The position numbers were made by a program, and so were the translations under genes. A stretch of 64,000 nucleotides of DNA from Ischnura elegans (taxonomy: Eukaryota > Arthropoda > Insecta > Odonata > Coenagrionidae), in contig NC_060247.1 in assembly GCF_921293095.1 (NCBI RefSeq), forward strand, positions 109,821,111 through 109,885,110, written 5' to 3'. This document shows, in pieces, positions 31,113 to 43,000 of the stretch; the first letter of the stretch is position 1; each line of letters opens with the position of its first letter. Under the pieces are notes generated by a model. The model ran no database searches, was not told where the DNA came from, and was given only the letters and a program-made list of their open reading frames with translations.

Positions 31113-33940
31113 AAATAACGCTGTTAGAATTTTTATTTTTTCTCTAGTCTATTATTTCTCGTACCGCTGAGTAAAGTTGGATTTTCAAATTATTCCGCTG
31201 TTTCGTTGCCACCGATGTTTTGACCCGACGCGACAGTGTGCGTATCAGATTTACTCCGCCTTTGACTGGACGCTTTATTCTTCTAGTTTACATCGATTGA
31301 ATTTAAGTTTAATTTATGATTTCTTAAAATGTTGTTACGCTCAATACGTTTCCCAATTTTTATAAAATCCATGCTTCATAAATATTGATATTGCTTTCCA
31401 TGCACCGGCCGTAATGTATGAATTTTTACTGTGTTTTAACTGCAAATTTAGCAATAAAATGCACATACATTTTATTGTAGAATTATTCTAACACTACTAT
31501 ATAATGCAAAGTTAGTAATTATAGTAGTGTTAAAATAACAACAATATATTGGTAATATTTTTTTAATCGCAGAGTCTTAAGAGATTGGCATGATTTCTAA
31601 TACATTCCTGTCATCATTACGTTCGATTTGTTTTGTGTAATCAAAAATAGAGTTAAATGGAGAGGGCATTTGAAAATTTTTCTTTCGCTCGTAAATACCC
31701 GTGTCAAAAGTTATTTTCCTCGTAAAATAAAAAAGATGGCAGCGAACAGAGATGGTATGACGCGAAAGTTAGAAAACCATTAAGGTGATAGAGAGCATGC
31801 CATGCAAATATGGAAATAATCCGAACTGATATATCCGATTAATCGCGGGTAAATAATGAAAAATATAAGCTGTCTACAGAAAACATAAAATATAAGTAAC
31901 TTATATATGTAACTTATTTATATTTTACGTTAAGAACTTTTATATTAAAATAAAAAGTAGATTTACAACAGTAATTGACATATATTGCTCTTACTCCCAA
32001 ATTTTAAAGACCCTTCGCTTGTGCCCCACCACCCACAAAAAAATCATGAATCCGCCCGTGTATCGTTAATTAGTGCCTTGGAGTGTAGGTCTTTGAGAAA
32101 TAAATATGAAGTTTTTGGCCAAATTTTCGGTAGATTTAATACGTTTTTTTTAACAAATCATATTCATTGAAAAAAACAAGCCCCGATGAAGGTAGGTATA
32201 AAAATGTACCGAAATGTGGCAAAAAGTTTTGCAATAAATTCTTATATGCCTACACTCTTAGACACTAATCAGCGTTAAAAATCGAGGTCAAGAAAAAATG
32301 ACAAAAAAATTAGTGTATTATCTTTGAGTAAAGATTGGTAGATGGCAGGTGACGTCACTACTTTGTTCCCAACATACCTCGAGCGTCTAAATGATAACGT
32401 CGTATAGAGTCACGTGACTTGCTCACGATTAGAGAATCGTGAACTATTTCTGTGAATTAGGAAATCAAGAAAAATCATTCAATAGAAGCTCATTGACCTT
32501 TGATATTTGCGTAAAGTTGATTATATTTTAATGCATTGTATTTTATTTTAACGTGTGTTCAATTTTTCCCTCCGCGTTCATTGATGTGTAAATTTCCCTC
32601 TTCACATAATATTTATGTTTTATACTCGTATGTTGCGAAGAGGATACCATAGATGGTTTCTTACTGTTTTGCGGAGACTTATATTCTTTTCAACTCCTCT
32701 TTACAGGGTATTCATCGCGTTATTTAAGATGTTTACAGCTAGAAATTGAATTTCATTTCTAAGGATGAGATGCTAGTAATAATGTGGATCATTTTCTCTT
32801 TGAGGGTCATTCATTAATTTTGATCGAAGCCTGAGGGGTAGGAAATTTAAATTCACTAAAATGGAGTAAGGATTATATATTTATTAACTGATTTTCCTTG
32901 ATTTATAGTGAATTCATCGGAGTTGGAAGGAAAAACCTGATTTTTGCTGGACCCTCATGATCTAGGCCAGGTGTCGTGATCAATACTACTTACCAAATTT
33001 AGGGTTCGCTGAACTTCTAAATTTTATTTTTGCCTTGGGAGATGCCAATTTTTAACGACATCAGTGATGCATTTTAACTGAAAGGTTTTATTTCATAGAT
33101 AAATTATCAATATTTGTTGATAGTTTTGCATAATTATCTAGTCCAAAATTAAATTTCATCCATCAAAATCATCAAATGTATTTGCAATACCTGTATCTAT
33201 ACCATATAAAGTGAAATAAAATATTAAATAGTTGAAAATTTCTATAGGGGTTTCTTATTTTGTGCGGCAAGCCAAATAAAAATTCTGTAATTTGTCCCTC
33301 GGTGTTTTAAGGACTAATTACTATTCTGGTAATTGGCAATTTTGCTTATTGATACAAAAATTTGATCCCGTGAAATATTGCTGTACTCAATATTTAAAAT
33401 TTTTTAAAAAGCTGCTTCGTTAATAGCACCATAGTGGATTGAAATTTTTAAGGAAACGAATGTCAGTATAATAATTAAAAAATATCTTTGTAAAGTTGAA
33501 ATCACTTCCTTTTAGGTCTTTATCTCGGTTTAAAAAGTACTTCATGTTTAAACTGAAATTTTTGTTTCTGTGAATTTTTGGGAGCATATTTATCCTCCAT
33601 TCTGGCGAAAGTTATGCCACTTAATTTTCTACTCATACAAAAATTTCACAGGTTTTAAGTTGGTCGGGTCGGATTGATGGACAAATTTTTCTTTGAAATA
33701 ATCAAATTTTTATTCGTAAATTGCATGGAACTTACATAATATATACAATTATTAGCGGCAAGTTCTTTTTCAATTTTCGTTTTAATTGTGTACAATGAAA
33801 AAATAACACTCAGAAATTACTTGTTAAGTACATTCTTGAGTTCAAATGGATTTTATGAATTCAGTTTGACAGAATAACTCAAGTTTTTCATACTTTTTAA
33901 GGTTAGATGAAGTAAAGAGAGCCTTTTAAAAGTTGATGAC
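31113..33940. other. Intergenic between G2 and G3, no gene
   Basis: 31600-32010 is the right end of unit II. The rest is AT-rich with frequent stops in all frames. The G2 poly(A) site should lie below 33947. Confidence 0.5.
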
Positions 33941-33946
33941 TGATGG

Positions 33947-34076
33947 TTATGCGAGATATTCACCGCATGTTTCTGAATTTAAGAGCAGGGAGGTGGTAGT
34001 GGCATGAGTGTTTTTGACAGCGTCAGAGCAGGAATCAGCAGCCGTTTCTGTGCATTTTAAGTACTCTAAAAGTGTC
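33947..34076 (-). CDS. G2 exon 6 (terminal)
   Basis: 130 nt after AAAACAG; encodes TLLEYLKCTETAADSCSDAV and ends SETCGEYLA, stop TAA at 33949-33947. One codon longer than in G3 and G4. Confidence 0.73.
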
Positions 34077-37000
34077 CTGTTTTGATGAAATAGCCAAATA
34101 TGTATGTATATGTATAACTAGGTAAATGGATATACATACAGTAATGCATAGTTATAGAATTAATAAAAAGTAAAAGTTAGAATTGATGTTGTTTTTTACA
34201 AAGTTATAGCTTGATCGTTGACAGTGAATTCTTTTGAAATCGTTATCATTTTATAATTAATCATTCATGGAATTTGATATTTTTTAACTGAAAATATCCC
34301 TAATGGTAAAGCTATAAAATCTATAAACGTGTAATAATATTCTTATTATTTCAGAGTATTCCAAATTATTAATTTCTTCATTTCAAGAGGTTTTTTTGTG
34401 GAATACATCATCAACCACCTTGTAAATATTGGATTTAGATGATGTTTAACTTAGAATATTAAAATTTTCATACTTACTGACAGGTAAACTTCCTGTTGTC
34501 TTCCCCATACTCTGTATTTTCTTTGTCGCAAAAGGCAAGGTCTTCCATATTATTGAATGGACTTATATGGGATCCACAGGATTTCCTACTCTCCTTGTAG
34601 CAACGGCCGTCTTCTCCATGGCTGTATCCTGTGAATTGCATCGTTTTTAAATGTTGGGTGACTCATTTATATTAATTTAGAAAATGGATGGTTAATAGAA
34701 ATGTAAGCGAATAGTTAAGCACTTAATGAAATGTTGGCTAATTGGATCTGGGGCGTAAAAAATGCGAACTGGACGCCGTCTATTTTACAAGGTTGATCTA
34801 TAAAGTCCACAATTTTCTATAACTCTGTAAACCAGACTTTAGAACATAATCTTGTTTCCATTTTACACTTATGATTCTTCAAAATGTCACAAACAGAAAA
34901 TAACACAGGGAAACACTTACCTGCTGACATCAACGACTCATTCTCACAGAACTTTATGATAACTTCTTCGAATAAACGTCCAAAAAATGGTACCATTAAC
35001 CTAGATTTGTTAGAAAGGTCCTTCACGTTGCCGGTAAAGGTTCGAAAGCAGTTCAAGAAAGTTTCTTGCTTCCTGTAGAAAATAAATTCATAGGTAAATA
35101 TTCATGAAGTCATTATTTATGTGATATTTATTTTTTATGGTATTATATCGCAATACATGCCACCTATTACGGCAATGAAATAGTTTGTCTTAGGGGCAAA
35201 AGATGGCATACAGATGCCTGGAGAGACATGAGTGACTGAGTGGTACCCCAGAAGGGGATGTACCGTGTGGGGGATTGTATTGCCAAGCACGGGCGGGGGG
35301 CCAAGGCTGTATAAAAGATCTATGGGCTAAGGGTGCTTCGGAAGGGGAAGGGAGAAGAGACAATAGTGTGTGAAGGGACTGGAAGGGACGGCGGGACAAC
35401 CAACAGTCACAACAGAGCGACCGTGGGTGTACGGTGCCTACTCCACGAATGTACGAACGATTCCAAAACAGCCGTAACAACGGTATAAAAAACTAAAATA
35501 CAGTCCATTTTAAATCTACGACGTTTTATTTATGTTGACAAGCCGAAGGTGCAACACCATTGTGAACTGTTTAATCTCATGGAGAAAAAACTTCAAGAAG
35601 CTAAATATCAAAATAATTTAAATGAATACGTATAAATGATGAACACAATTTTTGATTTTGAAATTTATCATAAATAAACTCAATAAAATGCAGCTAGCGA
35701 AATTTTCGGAAGAAAAGTGATCCATTCAAAATTTTCATAAAAAGAAAATCAAATTTTTACTACTGCGGGAAAATCTTCGGAATCCGTAAATATGTTCACC
35801 GCATATGAGCACGGCGGCTTTTTGTAAGACTTATTCGTGAACATGACCAGTGGAGCCATCTTAGGAGTTTTTAGGATGAATGCTACACATTTATTTTCTT
35901 TATTTATTTTCTTATTAAATATCGTATTTCAGGATTCAGCTTAAAATTAAGCACGTTTATTAAAAAAATATACACAAAATCTTGCGCCAGCATTCCTGAA
36001 GACCTTCTCATCCTCTTGAAAACGCTCCCAATAGGAGTGAAACGCCGAGTAAGAGAATGTTACCTACGAATCAATAGGGTGGTTTCCTATTATTTTTTTA
36101 TTGCCTTAATCGAAAGATTATTACTCCTGGAGTACGTATTTCACGCTTTTAGATTTTTAAATGACAATATCTATTTTTCGCGATTAAATGAAAAGTGAAC
36201 ATTTTCAAGCGCGCGAAAACGCGACGCTCAAGTATGAATGCCGGGAAATATCTCCGTACGTCGTATTTCTGGTTCCCCCTCCCGCCCGGTGAGGTGACCT
36301 TGAGGCGAGGCTTAGCGCTGATACGTCGCAGGCTGCCAGCGGGTAGCTGAGTACCTTGCTGAATGGTAGCGCTTGGCTTAAAAAAGGTTTATTAATACCT
36401 TATCAAACGAAGAAAACTTTCCGACCTTAGCCAGTTTTAGTAGGTGATTATTAAGACATGTTTCCCTGAGCTCTGTGCCTCATGCATGCATTGGTAACCT
36501 CAGACGATGTATAACTCCTATCCTCTCGTGTAGAAACTAGGTCCCTGTGACGTCACGTGGAGTGGAATCGCATGGGCGCCAATCTGGCCTTTTTCAAATG
36601 AGGATAAAATTTGACCCTTGCCATTCGTCTAAACCGGTATTTCAAAAACCAAATAATTTGTGTATTATGAATACACTAATGGTGGGTAACGAATCGCAAT
36701 CAATACCTTTCGTTTTCTTTGATGAAGGAAACTACCCTATTCCCGAAGCAACCATCAATATTACTGAAGACCTATAGAGGCATAAGAAATCTCTTGAATG
36801 CAAATGTATTTGCGATAAAATAGTCACACTTGATATGGTACTTTTGTGAGTAACATAATTTTATTCGTGTATCATAAGGATAACGGCAATTAAATTTATG
36901 AAACATGATAGTAGGAAATAATATCACTATCAGCGGGGTGCCTCAGCCTATCAGATCGTTCGAGGGCATTCATTTTGGTTTTATAGTCGCTGAGGGTAAG

Positions 37001-40000
37001 AAATTCAAAGTAGAATAAATATGTAGATAATATCATGCAGGATTTTTCAAAAAGAATATACGTATTTCGAGTGCATATATTTATTTAACTTTAAGACGTG
37101 AGAATATGAAACTTTACACCCGTATTTACGAACTTCTCAAGTTTAGAATACGGATGTTTAATGTGTCCCATCAGCTGTACGAACAATATCACATCGATGT
37201 TCAAATTCCTCCCATCCTGGGGTAAGTATGTCCTTCGTCGCTGATGTTATGGCAGTACGGATTCGGATCTTAACCTCTTTCAGGTTCTGTGATAGTGGCG
37301 GTACATAAGCGTGGTCTTTAACGAAACGCCACAGGAAGAAGTTACACGGTGTCAAATCCGGTGACTGTGGAGCCCAACTGAGACATGCTCTAAGTTGCCG
37401 GCTCCTTGACGACCAATCCGACGGCTCGATAGAGTTTCATTCAGATGTTCACGCACTTGGCGGCTCCAGTGAGTGGTTGCCCCGTCGTGACGATCGACAG
37501 TTTCCTCAAAATAATACTTTGTAGTACGTATATTCTATTTGAAACATCCTGAATTTTCCAACGAGACATTTGAAAGGTGCACTACGTGAAACCAATCTTA
37601 GGATCCTGTTAACGATTATGTAGGGTAAACCTCAGCAAAAATCACTAGGCCTCGCGAGGATAATACAATATATAAACATAAAATAAGAAAGTATAAAATG
37701 TACCAAAAAGTAAAAAAAACTAGCTTTTAATCTCTCAGAGAATTAAGCGTTGGTGCTGAGAAAATGTAGTAAAATTGTGAAGTGTTGAGAAAATTTAAAA
37801 CTGTTTTTCCAAATGGGAATTTAGTGAAGTAATTGAAGCACAATGGAACACAATTTCAATTTTTTTAATAATCGGATATCGCTTTGTCAACAGAAACAAA
37901 CAAGTGTGCCAGATTTGAAGCCGATCCGACGATGGAAAGTGGATTAAAAATCAATCACAAGACTCCATCGATGAAACAAACAGACGAAGCAAGTTTAGAA
38001 AAAGAGTGTAAAAATGTCAGCAAAACTCGATAATTATATCGCTAACCTGAGATAGTGAATACATTACAGACTCTATCGACAATTTTTGTACTATTTTCAT
38101 AAAGTCAGTTGATTTATCTGACTCTCTGTGAGCGGAGCTCCGTGCGACGAAAGAACCGAAATGAATCATGGCAGTCTGCTCGGGTTTTCCAGAGTATCCA
38201 CGTTAGCATGGCTACCAATGTAATTTAGTCGGTTTCCATTTTCAGGGGCTGACTCAATTCTACCATGTAGATTGGAGCGGAGTCGGTTTTCAAAACGTAG
38301 GAAGTCAAAATTAATTTGCCATTGAAAGTTTCGCGGGTGGTCGTCGTGGTGATCAAAATATTTTCGTCCAATTCCGTCCCACCAATATTTTCGTGGCGAA
38401 ATAGTCCAAAAAGTTTTCAATCACCATTCCATGGACAGCCATGTTAATCACGACCCGGTGGAAAACCCCAATAGCCTCTACGCCGTGAAAATGCCTTGGT
38501 GCGACCTCGGTGGCGGTGGGGTAAAGTCCTCGCCTGCCAATCCGTAGGTCGTGGGTTCGAATCCCGCCTGGGTAGGTGATCCCTATCCAGGGCATGGATG
38601 TTTGTGTTGTACCTACTTGTTAATATTGGATACCCTCTTTTTTGTAAAAGGCCGTCATGTGCTGTTTAAGGGGAAGTTGATAATAAATAAATAAATAAAA
38701 CATACCGGGGACTACTTATCCGAAAAGACCAGTTCATTTCATAGTGCCGGCCTCGGTGGCGGCGGGGTAAAGTCCTCGCCTGCCAAACCGAAGGTCGCGG
38801 GTTCGAGTCCCGCCTGGGTAGGTTGCTCCTATCCAGGGCATGGTTGTGTGTGATAGTTGTTGTTTCATGTTATACCCTCCGATGTAAAAGGCCTTGTGAG
38901 CTGTTTTCGGGGCGATGGAAATAAATAAATAAATAAATAGTGATCAGAAACCTTTTTAGAAGTTTACTCTCTCAAGTTTTACCTTATTTTTCTCTCTTCT
39001 TCTTTGGACTCATGATTTATTTTTTATTTGAATTCTTGTAATTTATTATCATAAATTTTTCTTTGTTCCAACCTTGTGCATCACATTATACATTTGAATG
39101 TCTAAATTATTTTTCTGCTATTGGATATTTACTATAATTACATAAATCGGCACCAGCTGCTTCCTTAAGCAAACACAATACGGTATTCCTAATTCAAATT
39201 AACCAATGGGGTACATATACTGTATTCTAATCTATTGTTCGAAACTTTGGTAGCTGCAGAAAACATCAACTGGTGCGAGCATCGGCAAATTCCCTAAAAT
39301 ATCCACCAACGTGCATATCGCGGAACCAAAGTTTCGAAGTCCTGCCGGGATAGAGCGATACCACTTCGATTACCTGCAAAAGTTCCTGCAGTGAACGCAT
39401 CTGGTAGTGTTGTACATGCGATACGTCTCCAGCAATTTATCTTCTTGGAATTCGCTATGAACGCAGTACATGAGCACCTCCACGTCGATCTGGAAGAGAT
39501 TCAGTCCTGTTAATTCATTATGCTTACCCCTTCAAATAAAATACGTCATGAGAGCGGAGACTTCGGCAGTGTGCGATTGACTTCTTCATTTTCGATTACT
39601 ACCGCATCCGTTTCTGTGGCGAAGACAACTGTGTCGCTGGCACAACTGTCAACGTCTTCGTCTGTTTCTATCAATTTTCGCACTCACCATGTAAAACCCA
39701 CTTACCGCCAGTTCTTGGCGAACAGTTACAGCTAGAACTGGCGGCAAAGGGGCCCTCTAAAATGAGGGCGAAAATTGTGAGCCTCCATCTTCGACCTGAA
39801 GACAGTTGCAGTATTTCCTGCGAAACTGTTCTCTTCGCTTAGCAACCGATGCGGTAGTAACCGAAAATGTAGAACTTAAAGACACCATTTCTGCAGTGTA
39901 TTCAGTGCATTCCAGTTCAGTGCATTTCTTTAGACGATTTAATGCATAGAAAATAAGCGATATGGTTGAATCTTAAATGTGGCAATTTTTATATCAACTT

Positions 40001-43000
40001 TCGATGAACTGAAGTAAATAAAAAAATTAAAATTAGGAAAAAATGCCCAGCATTGGATTTAAAGGGATAAAAATTGGATATAAATATCAAGAATTTTGTT
40101 ACAGCGTTTCCCCTGACAAACTTCATCTCACCGGAAATATGGAAGCCATTCGATACATGGCAATTACAAGGTGAATTGTTGAAAATTTCCCATTGAAATT
40201 ACTCAAGGAGCAGTTGGACTTCACAAGCACGGCGATTCATATCCACGACAACGGACGTTGTCGTGGATCTGAACAATTCCAAAAGTCTACATGTATCTTC
40301 CTTTGTTTTGAATATCCCTGCGCTATATAGCTAAATTTTCACACTAAACAACTGCATTCATCATTGATCCCGGCTCTATGACTTCCACAAGTAATAAAAA
40401 TGTTTTGTCCCTAAACGCTGTAGCCACAACTTTCCATTGCTGAAGGCTTATTTGAATTTTCTTGATTGATTTGATTAATTTGTGTGCACCCGTGATCGTT
40501 GGTTTGATTAGGTTGTCATATTGATTTCATGAACTATCTCCAGTCACGAAGGATAACTTTTTTATATCATCTCCAGTCACAATGGATCGAAAAACTTTTT
40601 CTATTTTAGTAGAGCAAAAGTCATTAAAGCTCCAAGCTGAAGACACTCGAGTTTTGTGGATGTCGCTCCGTAATTCGCACAAAGCGGTAGAATCAATTGA
40701 GGCAGTGTTTTTTATGTCACTGCTTCTCGTCGAACACTGGTAACTTAAGCTCAAAAATGAACTAGAAAGACCCGCAATTGCCCGCAACCAGATTGTCGTT
40801 TTTAAAGCGTTTATAATGCACGATCAGATGCCGGAAAGAACTGACCTCATAGATCCAAGTAAAGAAGTTGATTTTCAAGGTGTTTTGGCTATTGATTCGT
40901 AGTAAATGCTTTATGCATGTTGCGACTACTTCTCCACCGTTCCTACACTAGCTACGTCAAGGGAAAGACCACACTTATTACAGAAACCTACGAATAGCTA
41001 GGAGGCCGTTAAATGTATTGAAATAGTGTAAAAATTTTCAAATTTGGCTTCAGAAATCTTGTACCAGAGCTCATCGATGCCAACCTTCGACCGAAGACAA
41101 ACGATTTTTGCAATAGCTCGCTAACACTTTTGAAGGTGTTTCTCTTTCATGTTAAAAAAATTAGGTATATCATCACGTTACTTTTTGGCAGATCCAAACG
41201 TTCCCCGAACAATTCTGTTCGTTTTTTCAACAATGGACTGCCATGTGGGTAAACTTTTCTCGGGATACCCTCCGGGTTAATGTTTTTAAGCCACCTACAG
41301 TCACAGAGATAGCAAATCTTGATGCAGTTGACCAAATTATTTCGAATTTACAGTTAAAGAACTTCATTTATTTAAAAAGGCAACATAAGGAAATTAGACT
41401 GTATAATATAGGTGCGATAAAAGAATTGGCATCGTATTTTATTTTATTATTATTATTAATTTTTTATATATGTTTTTATTTAACTAAATATATTACAACA
41501 ATTAGACTTAGCAACCAAATATTAAATAAATCAATATTCAACCCAGATGATGAGTGCCGAGAGGGTACTTGAAACGTTGGCCGTTATAAAAACATTAACC
41601 CGGTGGGAATCCCGACAAAAGTTTATCCACATTATTCGCTGGGAAAGCATAAAAACATAATGGACTGCCATATTCCAGGTATATAATGAATATCCTGTTA
41701 AGGGAGGGCTGTTTTTTTTTCAACTTCTGATTGCTATCCATAAACACCATACAAACGACTGTCGGGTATCGCATGCAGAAGGTACCTCTTCGCAATCTCT
41801 GTACATGTTCAGTCATTTGCGAGCATAAGTTGTTAGTTAAGTAACGGATTCATAAGAAAGGCCACCTCAGTTTATTCTCTTACCAAATGTGATATGCGGT
41901 GCTACAACTGCAAAACTATGCGAATGACTTTCACTTGCGCTCAGCATGACCTATATGCCGGTAAATGAGTGTTTTAAAATCAACAGTGGCTGTAGATGAG
42001 ACGGATTAAATATCTACATCTACTCACAACCCCCGCAAACCGCCTCAATGAGCGTGTGGCGGGAGGGGAGGGGGTTAGGACACTAGCCGTAAATAAAAAA
42101 GAAAAGGGAATACGCTAAGTTCCTCCTAACATTATAATTATTCCTTCATATTATTATTGTTCGGGAGAAAACAAATTCCCATTCCTATCCGTCCGGCAAA
42201 ATATCTCTCTTAATTTATCATTTCAGTCGGAACTGGTAATATAGTGGGTTTTTAATGTGTTGCTCTCTGCGAGTAGCCTCTTGCGTCCCTAGCGGCTCCC
42301 TATAACTCCTGAAACGAAGCAGCAATCAAATCAATCGATGCTCCAACAAAAAACCAGGTAATCAAGAAAATTCTGACCAGCCTTCAACAATTGAAAGTTT
42401 ATGATATCGTTTTTTTTTGGATCATACAGGTCAGATTACTTGCAGATGGGGACAACGATCGACGCATCTGCTCATTGTTAAGCATTAAGCCAATTGCGCA
42501 GAGCCATTAAAAAAAAGAAAGTCATACTGACTTCTGGAAGTGTTCTTATTAATTTTAGTTGATAGACTTTTCCAAACTCAAAACAGCCTTCCATTCAGTG
42601 CCGCAAGATTTGGCTAGGGCTGTATCTAACCACTCTTCAGATGGAATAAATGCAGCATAATTTTTGTCTTCACTTAAGTTATGCTACAATTTTTTCGCTA
42701 TTGTAGTGTGTACAGTAGGCCGGCCCTTATTTTTCAGAATTGGGAAAAGTTATGTTTTCCTGGTCTTAAAATGATCCAAATGAGGTATATATTCACGTGT
42801 TAAAATTTGGTTACTTTAAAATAACGGCAACCCGTGCCCCAAGGGCCCTAAGTACTAAGGACCCTCAATTGAGTTTTTTGGGGTCAAAAAAGTGCTATTC
42901 CTATGTAAAACGTATAAGTAAAGCCCAAAAGGGCCAATTTTCTGTTTGTTTTGACCTATCTCTAAGCGTTTAGGAGATATCGCCCGTCGCAATGAAAATC

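Larger units (their letters stand above)
19093..32010. repeat. Tandem segmental duplication, unit II
   Basis: Direct copy of unit I carrying G3. The left edge matches base 1 of the window (tgattgagctccgagaagtt). Unit-II-only material includes 19184-19858, the foldback at 24972-25173, the CR1-like and hAT block 25730-28087, and a truncated LINE at 29875-30289. Confidence 0.85.

Noticed and set aside
38505-38580. tRNA gene
   Set aside because: The B box is good, but the acceptor stem does not close and an (AAAT)n-tailed body follows; a sister copy lies 250 bp away. It is a SINE head.
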